A DNA stretch of 16,722 nucleotides from Candidatus Shapirobacteria bacterium UBA1435. Lineage in GTDB: Bacteria > Patescibacteriota > Microgenomatia > UBA12405. Positions 6,757 through 13,866 of this stretch are shown here, one piece after another. Location of the stretch: NCBI GenBank assembly GCA_002329385.1, contig DCTR01000038.1:44298-61019 (forward strand). The letters run 5' to 3'. Position 1 is the stretch's first letter; the number at the start of each line of letters is the position of its first letter. Below the pieces are notes generated by a model. That model did no database searches. It was not told the DNA's origin and worked only from the letters and a program-made list of their open reading frames with translations. The translations under genes and the position numbers were made by a program.

Positions 6757-6981
6757 ATGTCTCCATCATTTGAACAATTGAAAGGCGTGGCGGGAAACAG
6801 TTTTCGTTTTCGCGAAAACCAACTGCCGGCCGGTTCGGTCAGTCAAAACGAATGGTATCGTGCTGTCGAGGCTCCTGCTCCCGGCAAAGCCGGTCGGGTT
6901 GTTTTGGTTGGTCAGGTTAAGGGAGTTGAGGTTATCGTCGGTTCAAGCGAAAATGTCTTCTCCCAAAAGAAAGAAGACTGA
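6757..6981 (+). CDS. Small hypothetical protein (74 residues)
   Basis: I do not recognise this protein. It is soluble-looking, with no membrane span or signal peptide. Residues 1-40 are mixed, with FRFRENQ and NEWYRAVEAPAPG segments. Residues 44-63 (GRVVLVGQVKGVEVIVGS) alternate as two short beta strands, and the tail is charged (QKKED). Codon use resembles the neighbours and the start has a strong extended -10 promoter seven bases upstream, so I consider it real. Its last 50 bases overlap the 3' end of the convergent YfhO-like gene at 6932-6981. A small nucleic-acid-binding or regulatory protein acting on the nearby inverted repeats is possible but speculative. Confidence 0.6.
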   Translation: MSPSFEQLKGVAGNSFRFRENQLPAGSVSQNEWYRAVEAPAPGKAGRVVLVGQVKGVEVIVGSSENVFSQKKED

Positions 6982-9304
6982 ATGTTGATAACACCGCCAA
7001 AAAGGCAAGTGAAACTGATCTACCGACAATCCACAATTTCGGTCGATAAACAAATTCAACCGAATGCTTGCCTGGCGTCAGATCGACTGCTTTAAAAGTT
7101 CCGGCATATTTCTGGATACTTGCCTTTTCCCCGTCTATCAGCGCCTCCCAGTCGCTGGTTAAATTCTCAAAAACCACCACTTGCGACTTCTTTCCGCTAT
7201 TTGTTTCAAACAACCATCGGTCGTCGCTCTTTTCGATTAGATAGATTTCTCCTTTAATATCATCGATAATATAAGGTTTTTTGTATCCTCTATTTTCCAG
7301 AACCGCCACCGCTCCTTCTTCAAAAACCTTTTGCCACTTTTTTCGATCAACCCACCACGCCAATTCACCGTTGGCGTCTGGACTGTCCTCTCCTTCTTTG
7401 CGTTTCACTACCATTAAATATTTGACGCCAAGTTCATCAATTCGGCCAAGGTTCTGGTTTCCGCAAGCCACATACCTGCTGTGATTGTCCGCCATCTTTG
7501 CACTTATTAGATATTCCGAATAACTTTTCAGATATACCGGGTCGTACCCTGATGGCGAGGGTAGCCTAAATTGCTGCCACATATTGGCTGGAAGTATTTC
7601 CGCCGATTCTCTTTCTACCCTAAACCATCCTCCTTCCTGGCCGAGCTTTTCCGTCAAAAAATCAATTGTCGGTGTCCTTGGGAAATAAAGCTTTCTTTCA
7701 ACAAATGGTGTGTATTTCCGAAAAAATAAATAATTTTCTCCAAACAACAAACCCAAAACTGCCACTATCGCCAGCCTTCTAATCACCAACCGTTTTGCAG
7801 TTGCCGCCCTGACGGCCATCGCCGCCCCCGTGGCCACTGCCAACGAGAGTAGTGTGTTTCTCCATCCGGTATTTAATTGCCGATAAAAGTCGGTCAAATA
7901 TATCTGGGTGTCGTCTGCCTCTCGTCCGCCAATAAATTTACCTATCTTCAGACACAAAAGCGCCGCCGCTAACATAATCACCACCAACTCGGCCGACCGG
8001 TTTATGTGCTTTTTATTTACCCTACCGTTAGCCAGTTCTTTAATCATCATGGCAAGCATCAAACACCCGGAAAAGATTGTCATTACCATCGCCCTACCCG
8101 CTGGCCCCGATGAGATTAAGGGGATTTTTAGCCTATACACCAGCCACCCCACCGGATATTCGGTTGACAACAGTATTCCTGTCAAAAATGTCGTCAATAA
8201 AAAACAATTTAATCCGTTTATTGGCCTCTTTCTAATACCCATTAACCAATATAAGGCCGCTATCATTGGCACTATCCCAAACCCCACCAGTTTTTCCTGG
8301 AAATTATAATCTCCGCCCCAGTAGTTGTATGTTGCCGGATTGCCAAAAAAGTTGGGCGATAAGGCTAGTATCAATACCTTTGCCCAAGGAATAAAACCAT
8401 AATTCACCTTCTCCAATATCGTCTCTTGCCCCCTTATCGATTCGGCCAATATTTTTATGCTGGGTAGCCAGGCTGCCGCCGTCAGCCCCGCCACTGCCAC
8501 ATTGGCAAGGCCAAACCGTACTATCGTCCAAACGCGCTCCTGCCTGTCTATCTCCCATATCTTGGCAACAAAAAAAACCAAAACTATCAAATAAGCATAA
8601 AAAAATGTCTGCGGGTGCCCGGCCAAAACCGCGCCCGCCAGGCTGGCCACCAGCCAAAAATCCGATTTTCTTTCTCTGATGGTTTTGTCTAAAAAAAACA
8701 ATATCCAAGGTAATATGGCCAGTGTCCAGCAAATCGTTCCCCAGGTTAGCCAGCCGACAAAATACGTCGAGGTCGTCCATGCCGTTGCCATGGCTATCGC
8801 CGATATTCCCTCACTGGTTTTTGCTCTGGCCAAAAAATATCCCCCAGCCATGCCAACGGCAACCTGCAAAATGACTATCCAGGCCATGGCGTCTATTTCG
8901 TTGGCCAAAAAATATGCAAGATTTACCGGAGACAGTAAAACCGTGTGAAACCACGGCGACATCGGGGTACCGGCCAAAGAATAGGGGTTCCATATCCTCA
9001 CCTCTCCTCTTTTTATGCCTTCCATTGCCCAGTTACGCCATATCCAAAACTGCGACACGGTATCGGTCAGCAGTGGATTTTTAACTGGCGGTCTAACCGG
9101 ATAGCCATAGCTGTAGTTTAGCCACGGATAATACATCCCTACCGGGATATCAATTGGGATAGGCACTTTCTTATCTCTAAAATACGGCCAAAACAATAAC
9201 AAAATTCCTGCCGCCATAATTCCCGCCCCGCCCCACTTCCGAATGCATCTAAATACCACTACCCCAATTCTCTTAACAAGTTTTTTTGTGTTATCTGTGG
9301 TCAT
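6932..9304 (-). CDS. YfhO-like polytopic membrane protein (GT-C type)
   Basis: This is about 790 residues from the ATG at 9302-9304. The N-terminal two thirds are many membrane spans; the first, at about 26-42, is followed by an outside loop with DIPVGMYYPW and an NPLLTDTVSQFWIWR segment typical of YfhO/GT-C proteins, then WNPYSLAGTPM. The C-terminal third is a mostly soluble extracytoplasmic beta-rich domain (including VVVFENLTSDWEALIDG), closed by a last span at about 757-780 and a basic tail. Such proteins are implicated in glycosylating teichoic or lipoteichoic acids or other surface polymers; the substrate here is unknown. An upstream in-frame start at 9328 exists, but the 9304 ATG leaves a 14-base overlap with the methyltransferase gene, consistent with coupling. 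I saw no frameshift. Confidence 0.85.
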   Translation of the reverse strand: MTTDNTKKLVKRIGVVVFRCIRKWGGAGIMAAGILLLFWPYFRDKKVPIPIDIPVGMYYPWLNYSYGYPVRPPVKNPLLTDTVSQFWIWRNWAMEGIKRGEVRIWNPYSLAGTPMSPWFHTVLLSPVNLAYFLANEIDAMAWIVILQVAVGMAGGYFLARAKTSEGISAIAMATAWTTSTYFVGWLTWGTICWTLAILPWILFFLDKTIRERKSDFWLVASLAGAVLAGHPQTFFYAYLIVLVFFVAKIWEIDRQERVWTIVRFGLANVAVAGLTAAAWLPSIKILAESIRGQETILEKVNYGFIPWAKVLILALSPNFFGNPATYNYWGGDYNFQEKLVGFGIVPMIAALYWLMGIRKRPINGLNCFLLTTFLTGILLSTEYPVGWLVYRLKIPLISSGPAGRAMVMTIFSGCLMLAMMIKELANGRVNKKHINRSAELVVIMLAAALLCLKIGKFIGGREADDTQIYLTDFYRQLNTGWRNTLLSLAVATGAAMAVRAATAKRLVIRRLAIVAVLGLLFGENYLFFRKYTPFVERKLYFPRTPTIDFLTEKLGQEGGWFRVERESAEILPANMWQQFRLPSPSGYDPVYLKSYSEYLISAKMADNHSRYVACGNQNLGRIDELGVKYLMVVKRKEGEDSPDANGELAWWVDRKKWQKVFEEGAVAVLENRGYKKPYIIDDIKGEIYLIEKSDDRWLFETNSGKKSQVVVFENLTSDWEALIDGEKASIQKYAGTFKAVDLTPGKHSVEFVYRPKLWIVGRSVSLAFLAVLSTFSLLSFGRRHFRLNRR

Positions 9305-10142
9305 CTCGTCTCGTCTTTTGGCAGACAAAGATATTATTCCATCCTACCTCACCCCAACCAAAAAAGTCTAAGATTCTGTCGGCAACAATCGTTATCGCCA
9401 TCAACATCGGTTTGCCGTCGAAAAACTCGCCGCCAAAAACCAGGCTGCCTCTTGGTGTTTTTGTTATCTCAAAACCTAGCTCTGTTAGGCTCTTTTTTAG
9501 AGATTGATGCGAAAAAACCGAAATATGCTGTTCTTCTTCCGCCGCCTTATGTGTCCTTTCTTTTTCGGTTAATAGTGCCGTCGGTTTGTCGTTTTCTTTT
9601 CTGACCATACCCTTCAGCCACCAGAGCGGATACTTAATCCAGCTGTTTGAATTTGGCGTTGATAACAGCAGCCAGCCCCCGTCTTTTAGTGCCCCGTAGG
9701 CCTTCTTTAAAAAATTTATCGGGTCTTTTAGATGTTCGATCACTTCCAGGCAGATTATCATGTCAAATTTGTCTTGCCCGAAATCGTCGTTTTCCAGGTC
9801 GGCCTCAATAAAGGCGATACCTCTCAAATTCTTGTATTCGGCTGCTTTGTTGGCAAACCGGACGAACGGTTTTGAAATGTCAAAACCAATCAGTTCAATA
9901 TTAGTTCTGTCTTTAAGCCTGGAAGCCAACCTGATCAGCGTCGCCCCATTACCGCAACCGACATCGGCAATTTTGATTTTGTTATCCCTGGCTAGTTTAT
10001 TTATAATTTGCGCCGCCTCGTCTTCGATTATCTTTTTGGTCTTTCTCCACGAATAGGCCACCGAAGGCGACTCGAGGTTCAGTTGGTTGAACAGCACGTT
10101 GTATTCGCCGTATGCCTGATAAAATTCCTGGTAGCTTTTCAT
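9291..10142 (-). CDS. Class I SAM-dependent methyltransferase (UbiG-like fold)
   Basis: This 283-residue cytoplasmic enzyme has a Rossmann methyltransferase core. Motif I is IADVGCGNGAT at 58-68, the acidic end of strand 2 is D88 in GFDIS, an IEADLEND segment follows, and the CLEVIEHLKDP segment at about 131-141 is typical of small-molecule and glycan O-methyltransferases. LLLSTPNSNSW follows. The C-terminal part (about 165-275) has a Trp-rich WWLKGM segment and a hydrophobic stretch that may contact membrane or lipid-linked substrate. It overlaps the YfhO-like gene by 14 bases, suggesting joint action on a surface glycan or lipid carrier; this is inference. The start at 10142 is set by a -10 box five bases upstream. 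Confidence 0.9.
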   Translation of the reverse strand: MKSYQEFYQAYGEYNVLFNQLNLESPSVAYSWRKTKKIIEDEAAQIINKLARDNKIKIADVGCGNGATLIRLASRLKDRTNIELIGFDISKPFVRFANKAAEYKNLRGIAFIEADLENDDFGQDKFDMIICLEVIEHLKDPINFLKKAYGALKDGGWLLLSTPNSNSWIKYPLWWLKGMVRKENDKPTALLTEKERTHKAAEEEQHISVFSHQSLKKSLTELGFEITKTPRGSLVFGGEFFDGKPMLMAITIVADRILDFFGWGEVGWNNIFVCQKTRRDDHR

Positions 10143-10147
10143 GGTTG

Positions 10148-10153
10148 ATTTTA
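10148..10153 (-). promoter_or_regulatory. -10 box of the methyltransferase/YfhO operon
   Basis: TAAAAT at 10153-10148 on the minus strand, preceded by TG, lies five bases before the ATG at 10142. It is one half of a 63-base divergent promoter region. Confidence 0.5.
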
Positions 10154-10192
10154 CACTTTTCCTCCATCTTTAATTTGCTGGTTCTGTCTCGG

Positions 10193-10198
10193 TAAAAT
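10193..10198 (+). promoter_or_regulatory. -10 box of the pilin-like gene
   Basis: TAAAAT lies seven bases before the ATG at 10206. No clear -35 (TTTAAT at 10169-10174 is weak). It shares the divergent region with the methyltransferase promoter. Confidence 0.5.
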
Positions 10199-10205
10199 AA
10201 GTCAG

Positions 10206-10655
10206 ATGAAAAAACGTCGATCCCCGATGTCGGTACTAGCACCCGTCTTTGCCTCTGTTGTCTTCAGCCTATTGTTGCTGCTGGTAATTCTTTCTTTCCC
10301 CTCCAGAGCCCGCAAGCGGGCAAACAACTCCCTGCGCCAGCAGGATGTTGATCGGTTGGTTTTTGCCCTCCACCAATACCGGCTTAAAAACGGTGCTTTT
10401 CCCGTTTCTACCGTCGGCACTGAATTTCAATTGGGTAGTTGTCAATCGGAAGGCAAGAAAAATTGTCCGAATGCTAAGGATAATTGTCTAGATATATCTG
10501 CGTTGTTATCTCCCTACCTTGAGTCTCTGCCCCATGATCCCTTGGCAAATCCCAAAGCCACCGGTTACTCGGTCTATGTTGATGCCAAAAGGCCGGATAT
10601 TGTCACCGTCAAATCCTGCCTGGCCGAAAACGATTTTATTCTGTCTTCTCGCTAA
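10206..10655 (+). CDS. Anchored pilin-like protein without a canonical prepilin site
   Basis: This 149-residue protein has a basic N-terminus, one hydrophobic helix at about 9-31, and an outer region. The segment QQDVDRLVFALHQYRLKNGAFPVS is typical of the helix-plus-loop of type IV pilin-like and pseudopilin proteins of Patescibacteria, and a later LPHDPLANP...GYSVYVD segment fits the pseudopilin C-terminal fold. It lacks the G-F-x3-E cleavage motif expected for prepilin peptidase, so it may stay membrane-anchored rather than enter a pilus. Four cysteines (79, 87, 94, 138) could form two disulfides. Its last 20 bases overlap the convergent isomerase gene. Family assignment is moderate. Confidence 0.65.
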   Translation: MKKRRSPMSVLAPVFASVVFSLLLLLVILSFPSRARKRANNSLRQQDVDRLVFALHQYRLKNGAFPVSTVGTEFQLGSCQSEGKKNCPNAKDNCLDISALLSPYLESLPHDPLANPKATGYSVYVDAKRPDIVTVKSCLAENDFILSSR

Positions 10656-11727
10656 CTTCTTCTTTCAGTCTTTTTTTGAAATAATCGACCCAGGGAATGG
10701 GCGATGGGTCTATCTCATTACTCATCGCTAAGTAGAAGTTTAGGTAATTTCCCCATATTATTGTTTCGAAGACCTCCTCTAACCGGTGGTCTCCTCCCGT
10801 CGTTCTAAATTCTTCCATTTGGTAACCGTTTTTACCTATCACTTCCATGGTTGCCCTTACCCTCTTTTTTATCGGCTCACCGTAATTGGTCGAGGTCAGG
10901 AAAATAAACCTCAACAACTCCTTACCCGTCGCAGGAAACATCAGCCCTTCCATCAGGTGATGATTTGCTTCCGGTAACCAAAAAAATGTCGAGAAGTTTT
11001 TGGCATTTTCGTTTATTGAGTTGCAAAACAATTTAGCGTTGCCTTTTAAATGTTCTCCCGCCACCACTACCGGAATTTTGCCTTTCAGTCTTTCGGCCAG
11101 TCGTTTTACCTGGTTTTGTTCGCTTGTTACCTCTATCCCCCACTCGCTTTTTTTTCCGGAAACCCTGTCAGCTATTTTCCTGACCAATCTGTCATCCAAC
11201 CCAACCAATCCTATTTTGGTCATTAGCGCCAGCATTCCGCCGATGTTGTATCCGATTGCCATTCTCGGTTGACCGCATGGGTTATATTTCGGTTCGATCT
11301 TATAAAGCGGATACCCCTCGTCTAAAGCGATTTTTTCTAACATTCCGCCCGAAGTTATCACCATTATCTTTGATCCTTTCTCTTTTGCTTCCTTGCCACA
11401 GCTTACCGTTTCCTCTGTCGTTCCCGAATAACTTGAGAGGACCACAAGCGTATTTTGGTCGGCATAGCCGGGCAGATGATAATCGCGGACTATCTCCAAT
11501 GGCTGTTTTAATTCGTCGCCAAAAACCGCTGACACGATTTCGGCCCCAAGCGCCGATCCTCCCATACCCGCCACGATAATTTTATCGGTTTTTGAATACT
11601 CGTCTGCTATTTCAATTTTTTGGCCTGCTCCCCAGGCGTCAATAAGCTGTTGCCCTAAGGATTCGGTTGAACCTAGCACGTTACTTTTATCCAGCTTTTT
11701 TATTGCCCCGATATCGTCTATGTTCAT
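10636..11727 (-). CDS. Bifunctional phosphoglucose/phosphomannose isomerase (PGI/PMI)
   Basis: This 363-residue enzyme has two SIS domains and interconverts fructose-6-phosphate with glucose-6-phosphate and with mannose-6-phosphate, linking glycolysis to sugar-nucleotide supply. Visible motifs are GMGGSALGAE at 54-63, SSYSGTTEET at 98-107 (sugar-phosphate binding), PRMAIGY at 154-160, INENAKN with the likely catalytic Glu near 239, PEANHHL at 252-258 where the family has PE.NH, and a C-terminal DPSPIPWVDYFKKRL. The ATG at 11727 was chosen; a TTG at 11748 would add seven residues and is possible. The length matches the archaeal/bacterial PGI/PMI family. The 3' end overlaps the pilin-like gene by 20 bases. 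Confidence 0.9.
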   Translation of the reverse strand: MNIDDIGAIKKLDKSNVLGSTESLGQQLIDAWGAGQKIEIADEYSKTDKIIVAGMGGSALGAEIVSAVFGDELKQPLEIVRDYHLPGYADQNTLVVLSSYSGTTEETVSCGKEAKEKGSKIMVITSGGMLEKIALDEGYPLYKIEPKYNPCGQPRMAIGYNIGGMLALMTKIGLVGLDDRLVRKIADRVSGKKSEWGIEVTSEQNQVKRLAERLKGKIPVVVAGEHLKGNAKLFCNSINENAKNFSTFFWLPEANHHLMEGLMFPATGKELLRFIFLTSTNYGEPIKKRVRATMEVIGKNGYQMEEFRTTGGDHRLEEVFETIIWGNYLNFYLAMSNEIDPSPIPWVDYFKKRLKEEVSEKTE

Positions 11728-11781
11728 TGGTATTGTTCCTGTCTCCAAGATACCATAACCGTCAACCCTATTTCACCCGGC

Positions 11782-11812
11782 TTGTTTAGCCTTTTCTTTG
11801 ATATGCCATACT
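11782..11812 (+). promoter_or_regulatory. Putative promoter of queA
   Basis: CATACT at 11807-11812 (four of six matches) lies six bases before the ATG at 11819; TTGTTT at 11782-11787 is a weak -35 with a 19-base spacer. Confidence 0.35.
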
Positions 11813-11818
11813 ACCATC

Positions 11819-12883
11819 ATGATCGACCCTCGGGATTTTTCTTATCTACTTCCCCCTTCCTTGATTGCCAACCATCCATCCGTTCCCAAGGATCACAGCC
11901 GCCTGTTGGAGCTCAATCGCCATTCGCGATCGATTGACCACCGCCGTTTTGACCATTTAACTAAATTATTAGGCAATAATGACGTTTTAGTCTTTAATCA
12001 GAGCAAGGTCTTTCCTGCCCGACTTATTGGCCAAAAAACTACCGGCGGCGTTGTCGAAATACTGCTTATTAGTCCCATTGGTCGGTCTGCTTGGTTGGCC
12101 ATTGCTTCGCCCCGTCCATCAATAAATTCAGTTATTACTTATAATCACGGTTTGAGTTGCCGGGTTATCGAATCCGCCCCCGACCGGTTGGTTGTCGATT
12201 TTAATCTTGCCGACACCAAGTTAATGCAAAAAATTTATCGGCTAGGATCGACTCCCGTTCCTCCCTATATTCACACCCAAGCCACAGAGAGCCTCCTTCG
12301 TCGTCAATACCAAACCGTTTATGCCAAAACTCTCGGCTCCTGTGCCGCCCCCACTGCCGGACTGCATTTTACTCGGCGCCTGCTAAAGAAACTTGCCGCT
12401 GCCGGTGTTCAACTCGAATTTATCACCCTTCACGTTGGCTTGGGGACCTTCCAAAAGCTTCGTCCGGCCAATCTGCTCTCCGGCAAACTCCACTCTGAAG
12501 CCTACTTTCTGGACCGATCAACGGCCAGCCGGCTTCTCCAGGCCAAACGTCTTGGTAAACGGATTATCGCTGTCGGCACGACTGTTGCCAGGACTTTGGA
12601 AACCGCCTTTGCCTCTGGCAACGATCCGCCCAAGTCTTGTGGAGATACCGACCTATTTATCCGCCCCCCTTATCAATTTGTCTTTGTCGATAGTCTGATC
12701 ACCAATTTCCACTTACCCCAGTCGAGTCTGTTGATGCTTGTCTCGGCTTTTGTCAGCTATCCCAACACCCCTTATCGATTTAAGGGATTTCCGTCTTCCT
12801 CTGTTGGGCTGGCCTATTCGAAAGCGGTGGCCGATGAATACCGTTTTTTCAGTTTCGGTGACGCCATGTGGATACACTCCTGA
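11819..12883 (+). CDS. queA: S-adenosylmethionine:tRNA ribosyltransferase-isomerase
   Basis: This 354-residue cytoplasmic enzyme transfers and isomerises the ribosyl part of SAM onto 7-aminomethyl-7-deazaguanine at tRNA position 34, giving epoxyqueuosine. Family motifs run the full length: VFNQSKVFPARL at 58-69, GSCAAPTAGLHF at 173-184 (usually GSVAAPTAGLHF), HVGLGTF at 205-211, VGTTVARTLE at 252-261, TDLFIRPPY at 277-285, NFHLPQSSLLMLVSAF at 296-311 and AYSKAVADEYRFFSFGDAM at 332-350. The ATG at 11819 fits the family start (DPRDFSYLLPPSLIA); seven upstream codons are in frame but unlikely. It stops with TGA. No tgt or other queuosine gene is in the window. Confidence 0.96.
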   Translation: MIDPRDFSYLLPPSLIANHPSVPKDHSRLLELNRHSRSIDHRRFDHLTKLLGNNDVLVFNQSKVFPARLIGQKTTGGVVEILLISPIGRSAWLAIASPRPSINSVITYNHGLSCRVIESAPDRLVVDFNLADTKLMQKIYRLGSTPVPPYIHTQATESLLRRQYQTVYAKTLGSCAAPTAGLHFTRRLLKKLAAAGVQLEFITLHVGLGTFQKLRPANLLSGKLHSEAYFLDRSTASRLLQAKRLGKRIIAVGTTVARTLETAFASGNDPPKSCGDTDLFIRPPYQFVFVDSLITNFHLPQSSLLMLVSAFVSYPNTPYRFKGFPSSSVGLAYSKAVADEYRFFSFGDAMWIHS

Positions 12884-12888
12884 GTATT

Positions 12889-12917
12889 TTGGTTTTTGCC
12901 TAAAAGATTTGTAGAAT
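12889..12917 (+). promoter_or_regulatory. Promoter of the cation exchanger (TTGGTT-17-TAGAAT)
   Basis: TTGGTT at 12889-12894, a 17-base spacer and TAGAAT at 12912-12917 form a good sigma-70 site. The ATG at 12925 follows after seven bases, so the mRNA would be leaderless. Confidence 0.6.
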
Positions 12918-12924
12918 AGAAATA

Positions 12925-13866
12925 ATGTGGTCCCTCTTATCTTTGTTGGTCGCTATTATCATTAGCTGCTTTGTCCTGGGAGTGGTGACTAAAAAAATCA
13001 TTGTCTCACTTGACCGCCTTTCCCGTTCGATAGGTCTAAGTCACTTTGCCCTCACCACTATGGTTGTCTCCTTGGCCACCAGCCTGCCGGAACTAACCGT
13101 CGCCATCTCTTCTTCAGTCAAAGGTATTCCTTCTTTGGCCTTTGGTAATGCTATCGGAGCCAACATGGCCAACCTTTCCTTAGTTATGGGCACAACCGCC
13201 ATCGTTGCCCACTCAATTTATTTTTATCATCAGAATCATTCACCAAAATTATTTTATCCTCTCGTCTTCACTTTTTTTCCCTTCCTTTTTTCTTTTGACG
13301 GGTCCATCTCTCGCCTCGAGGGGCTATGCCTTATTGCTTTCTACTTTATTTTCCTAAAAACCGCCATCCACTCTTCATCCCAAACAAATCAGGAAAATAA
13401 ACCACCTTCGGTCAGGTCATTTCGCTCCCTTCCCGGACTGCTTTTCTGGATGTTTTGTCTGGTTATCCTGGCCCAGATTATTGTCCGTCTGGCCCAACTT
13501 CTTTCCGCCCGGCTCGATCTGCCAGTAGCCCTGGTTGGCATTTTTGTAGTATCCATCGGCACCACTTTGCCAGAATTGATTTTTAACCTCCGGGCGCTCA
13601 AGCTCAACCATCCCTCAATGGCCACGGCTAATATTATCGGCTCATGCCTATTTAACGCCAATTTCATTCTTGGCCTTTCTGCCGTCATCCACCCCATTGT
13701 CTTTAATCCTCCCTCACTTGTCTTCCTGCCCGCCGTTGAGTACTTCTTTGCCAGTCTTGTCTTCGTCTACTTTGTCTCCACCAAAAGACGTCTGGATGCC
13801 TGGGAGGGTGGGGTGCTCCTTGTTCTCTTTCTCTACTATGCCGTCATCGAGCTGGTTTTTAAATAA
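12925..13866 (+). CDS. CaCA-family sodium/calcium exchanger-like protein
   Basis: This 313-residue membrane protein has about ten hydrophobic spans in two homologous halves. The first alpha repeat contains ATSLPEL at 51-57 and GNAIGANMANL at 74-84; the second contains GTTLPEL at 212-218 and ANIIGSCLFNANF at 235-247. Both cation-coordinating Glu residues (in SLPEL and TLPEL) are present. The first repeat departs slightly from the consensus (A51 for Gly, A79 for Ser). The halves are joined by a short hydrophilic loop at about 148-168. The expected role is exchange of Ca2+ for Na+ or H+ at the cell membrane (YrbG-like). Its last eight bases overlap the convergent transporter gene. Confidence 0.9.
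   Translation: MWSLLSLLVAIIISCFVLGVVTKKIIVSLDRLSRSIGLSHFALTTMVVSLATSLPELTVAISSSVKGIPSLAFGNAIGANMANLSLVMGTTAIVAHSIYFYHQNHSPKLFYPLVFTFFPFLFSFDGSISRLEGLCLIAFYFIFLKTAIHSSSQTNQENKPPSVRSFRSLPGLLFWMFCLVILAQIIVRLAQLLSARLDLPVALVGIFVVSIGTTLPELIFNLRALKLNHPSMATANIIGSCLFNANFILGLSAVIHPIVFNPPSLVFLPAVEYFFASLVFVYFVSTKRRLDAWEGGVLLVLFLYYAVIELVFK

Noticed and set aside
6539..6769. Minus-strand 76-codon frame across the divergent promoter region
   Set aside because: It overlaps the pacifastin-like gene in another frame, covers both promoters, and has no recognisable features.
8304..8780. 158-codon minus-strand frame inside the YfhO-like gene
   Set aside because: It is an out-of-frame shadow; the YfhO frame is continuous and family-like here.
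9305..9328. Earlier start for the YfhO-like protein
   Set aside because: It would add only eight charged residues and increase the overlap to 38 bases; the 9304 start gives a typical coupled overlap. The choice is not certain.
11728..11748. TTG start for the PGI/PMI gene
   Set aside because: Seven extra residues without family support; the ATG is preferred, although a TTGACG upstream leaves the true start open.
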